A DNA stretch of 64,000 bases from Conexibacter woesei DSM 14684 (GTDB lineage: Bacteria; Actinomycetota; Thermoleophilia; Solirubrobacterales; Solirubrobacteraceae): assembly GCF_000025265.1 (NCBI RefSeq), contig NC_013739.1, forward strand, positions 3,348,001 to 3,412,000. The letters run 5' to 3'. This document shows positions 62,363 to 64,000 of the stretch, piece after piece. Numbering within the stretch: position 1 is the stretch's first letter; every line of letters starts with the position of its first letter. Under the pieces are notes generated by a model. That model searched no databases. It saw nothing but the letters and a program-made list of their open reading frames with translations, and was not told the DNA's origin. A program made the translations under genes and the position numbers.

Positions 62363-64000
62363 ATGCCCAAGCGCACCGACATCAGAAAGATCCTCATCAT
62401 CGGCTCCGGGCCGATCGTGATCGGACAGGCGGCCGAGTTCGACTACTCCGGCACGCAGGCCTGCAAGGTCCTCATGGAGGAGGGCTACGAGGTCGTGCTC
62501 GTCAACTCGAATCCGGCGACGATCATGACCGACCCGGAGATCGCGACCGCGACCTACGTCGAGCCGCTGCTGCCCGGCCCGGTCGCGCAGGTGATCGAGC
62601 GCGAGCGGCCCGACGCGCTGCTGCCGACGCTCGGCGGCCAGACCGCGCTCAACCTCGCCAAGGCGCTGCACGAGGACGGCACCCTCACGAGATACGACGT
62701 CGAGCTGATCGGCGCGAACTACGAGGCGATCGACCGCGCCGAGGACCGCGACCGCTTCCGCGAGACGATGGAGACGGCGAGGCTGCGCGTCCCGCGCTCC
62801 GCGATCGCCACGACGCTGGAGGAGGCGCGCGGCGCCCTCCAGGACATCGGCCTGCCGATGATCATCCGCCCGGCGTTCACGCTCGGCGGCCGCGGCGGCG
62901 GCATCGCCCGCACCGAGGCCGAGTTCGAGGCGATCTGCGCGCGCGGCATCGAGGCGTCGCCGATCGACCAGATCCTGATCGACGAGTCGGTCCTCGGCTG
63001 GGGCGAGTTCGAGCTGGAGGTGATGCGCGACCACGCCGACAACGTCGTGATCATCTGCTCGATCGAGAACCTCGACCCGATGGGCGTCCACACGGGCGAC
63101 TCCGTCTGCGTCGCGCCGCAGCAGACGCTCACGGACAAGCAGTACCAGAAGCTCCGCGACCAGGCGATCGCGGTGATCCGCGCGGTCGGCGTCGAGACCG
63201 GCGGCTCCAACGTCCAGTTCGCCGTCAACCCGGAGACCGACGAGATCATCGTCATCGAGATGAACCCGCGCGTCTCCCGGTCGAGCGCGCTCGCGTCGAA
63301 GGCGACCGGCTTCCCGATCGCGAAGATCGCCGCGCGGCTGGCGGTCGGCTACACGCTGCAGGAGATCGACAACGACATCACGCGCGCCACGCCGGCGAGC
63401 TTCGAGCCGACGATCGACTACTGCGTCGTGAAGTGGCCGCGCTTCGCGTTCGAGAAGTTCCCCGGCTCCGACGCCGGGCTGACGACGCACATGAAGTCGG
63501 TCGGCGAGGCGATGGCGATCGGCCGCACCTTCAAGCAGGCGTTCGCGAAGGCGCTGCGCTCGCGCGAGCTGGACTCGCCCGGCGTCCCGCACGACGACCT
63601 GGAGGAGCTGCTGCTCTCGCTGGAGCAGGGCGGACCGGACCGCTTCGACCTCGTGCTGGAGGCGTTCCGGCGCGGCGTTGAGGTCGAGACACTGCACGCG
63701 CGCACGCAGATCGACCCGTGGTTCCTGCGCGAGCTGCAGGAGCTGGCGCTCGATCCGGCGGCGGCCGAGGCCGGCGAGCGGACGTTCAAGTCGGTCGACA
63801 CCTGCGCGGCCGAGTTCGCTGCGCGCACGCCGTACTACTACTCCGCCCGCGAGCGGCCGCGCAGATCGGGCGTGGTCGAGAACGAGGTCGTGCGCGGCGA
63901 TCGCGCCAGCGTCGTGATCCTCGGCGCAGGCCCGAACCGGATCGGCCAGGGGATCGAGTTCGACTACTGCTGCGTGCACGCCGCGATGACGGTGCGCGAG
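62363..64000 (+). CDS. carB: Carbamoyl-phosphate synthase large subunit (3' end beyond window)
   Basis: First 546 codons, from ATG at 62363 with GGGAG upstream, 12 bases after carA. N-terminal pre-ATP-grasp [34 protein letters not shown], the first ATP-grasp domain with [31 protein letters not shown] and [20 protein letters not shown]; the oligomerisation region; and the start of the second half ([20 protein letters not shown]). Gene truncated only by the window edge. Confidence 0.97.
   Translation, partial: MPKRTDIRKILIIGSGPIVIGQAAEFDYSGTQACKVLMEEGYEVVLVNSNPATIMTDPEIATATYVEPLLPGPVAQVIERERPDALLPTLGGQTALNLAKALHEDGTLTRYDVELIGANYEAIDRAEDRDRFRETMETARLRVPRSAIATTLEEARGALQDIGLPMIIRPAFTLGGRGGGIARTEAEFEAICARGIEASPIDQILIDESVLGWGEFELEVMRDHADNVVIICSIENLDPMGVHTGDSVCVAPQQTLTDKQYQKLRDQAIAVIRAVGVETGGSNVQFAVNPETDEIIVIEMNPRVSRSSALASKATGFPIAKIAARLAVGYTLQEIDNDITRATPASFEPTIDYCVVKWPRFAFEKFPGSDAGLTTHMKSVGEAMAIGRTFKQAFAKALRSRELDSPGVPHDDLEELLLSLEQGGPDRFDLVLEAFRRGVEVETLHARTQIDPWFLRELQELALDPAAAEAGERTFKSVDTCAAEFAARTPYYYSARERPRRSGVVENEVVRGDRASVVILGAGPNRIGQGIEFDYCCVHAAMTVRE

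Noticed and set aside
60524-63979. 1151-codon open frame antisense to pyrC-carB
   Set aside because: Shadow of third-position GC bias over four well-conserved enzymes; no recognisable domain or ribosome-binding site.

Overview
The window is about 72% GC by eye and densely coded. It looks like the chromosome of a high-GC actinobacterium of the class Thermoleophilia (Solirubrobacterales, Conexibacter-like). The pointers are an actinobacterial gene stock (GAF-ANTAR proteins, many TetR paralogues, an Eis-type acetyltransferase, a bifunctional Rel), a fused SecDF, and an actinobacterial order of yebC, ruvCAB, secDF and rel. The species assignment is an inference. I saw no rRNA, CRISPR array, transposase, integrase or phage module. 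Almost all of the very long reading frames lying antisense to the genes are GC-driven shadows.

Layout. 1-4179 (minus): a tightly coupled set encoding a DUF3494/ice-binding-type secreted protein, an L,D-transpeptidase, a single-domain response regulator and an Hpt-REC-REC-GGDEF-REC diguanylate cyclase cut by the window edge. 4489-6743 (plus, divergent): an EAL-DICT c-di-GMP phosphodiesterase, a STAS protein and a sigma-like protein. 6744-8274 (minus): two GAF-ANTAR proteins. 8436-13068: a fatty-acyl-reductase-like SDR divergent from an alkyl-DHAP-synthase-like flavoenzyme, an acyltransferase and a second SDR, a possible ether-lipid locus. 13405-15300: tRNA-Met, two TetR genes, and a strong divergent promoter feeding a gene-free stretch with five consecutive hairpins (candidate small RNA). 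15446-19799: a CBS protein, a degenerate tRNA-Leu-like fragment, a zinc-ribbon membrane protein, a 55-residue membrane protein, RfbC, a MurR/RpiR regulator and a thioesterase. 19937-21401: pdxST (PLP synthase). 21852-24787: split proline catabolism enzymes. 26055-28560: two more TetR genes and an HxlR regulator behind a structured leader.

28670-35759 holds an RpiB-like protein, a DnaC-like ATPase, a LOG-family protein, a methyltransferase, an MBL hydrolase, and nucleotide-sugar genes (phosphohexomutase, glucose-1-phosphate cytidylyltransferase, CDP-sugar dehydratase). 36203-49380 is the conserved information-processing block yebC-ruvC-ruvA-ruvB, a zinc-ribbon/PAS protein where yajC is often found, fused secDF, an Eis-like acetyltransferase, recJ and rel. 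49350-52449 (minus) has a secreted protein, a lipid kinase and a CorA transporter.

52543-54253 is the most interesting locus. A promoter and an S-box (SAM-I) riboswitch with an intrinsic terminator precede a gene that would be called threonine synthase, translationally coupled to a 90-residue MoaD/ThiS-like protein ending in Gly-Gly. SAM control plus a sulfur-carrier partner argues that this enzyme makes homocysteine from O-phosphohomoserine and a protein thiocarboxylate rather than threonine. 55743-64000 contains tRNA-Arg(CCG), a phosphodiesterase, RNase Z, an orphan PASTA protein, and the pyrimidine operon pyrR-pyrB-pyrC-(isochorismatase-like)-carA-carB. The operon has a PyrR-binding hairpin over the pyrR ribosome-binding site; carB runs off the end. 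Many starts in the window are leaderless or non-ATG, which affects several gene models.
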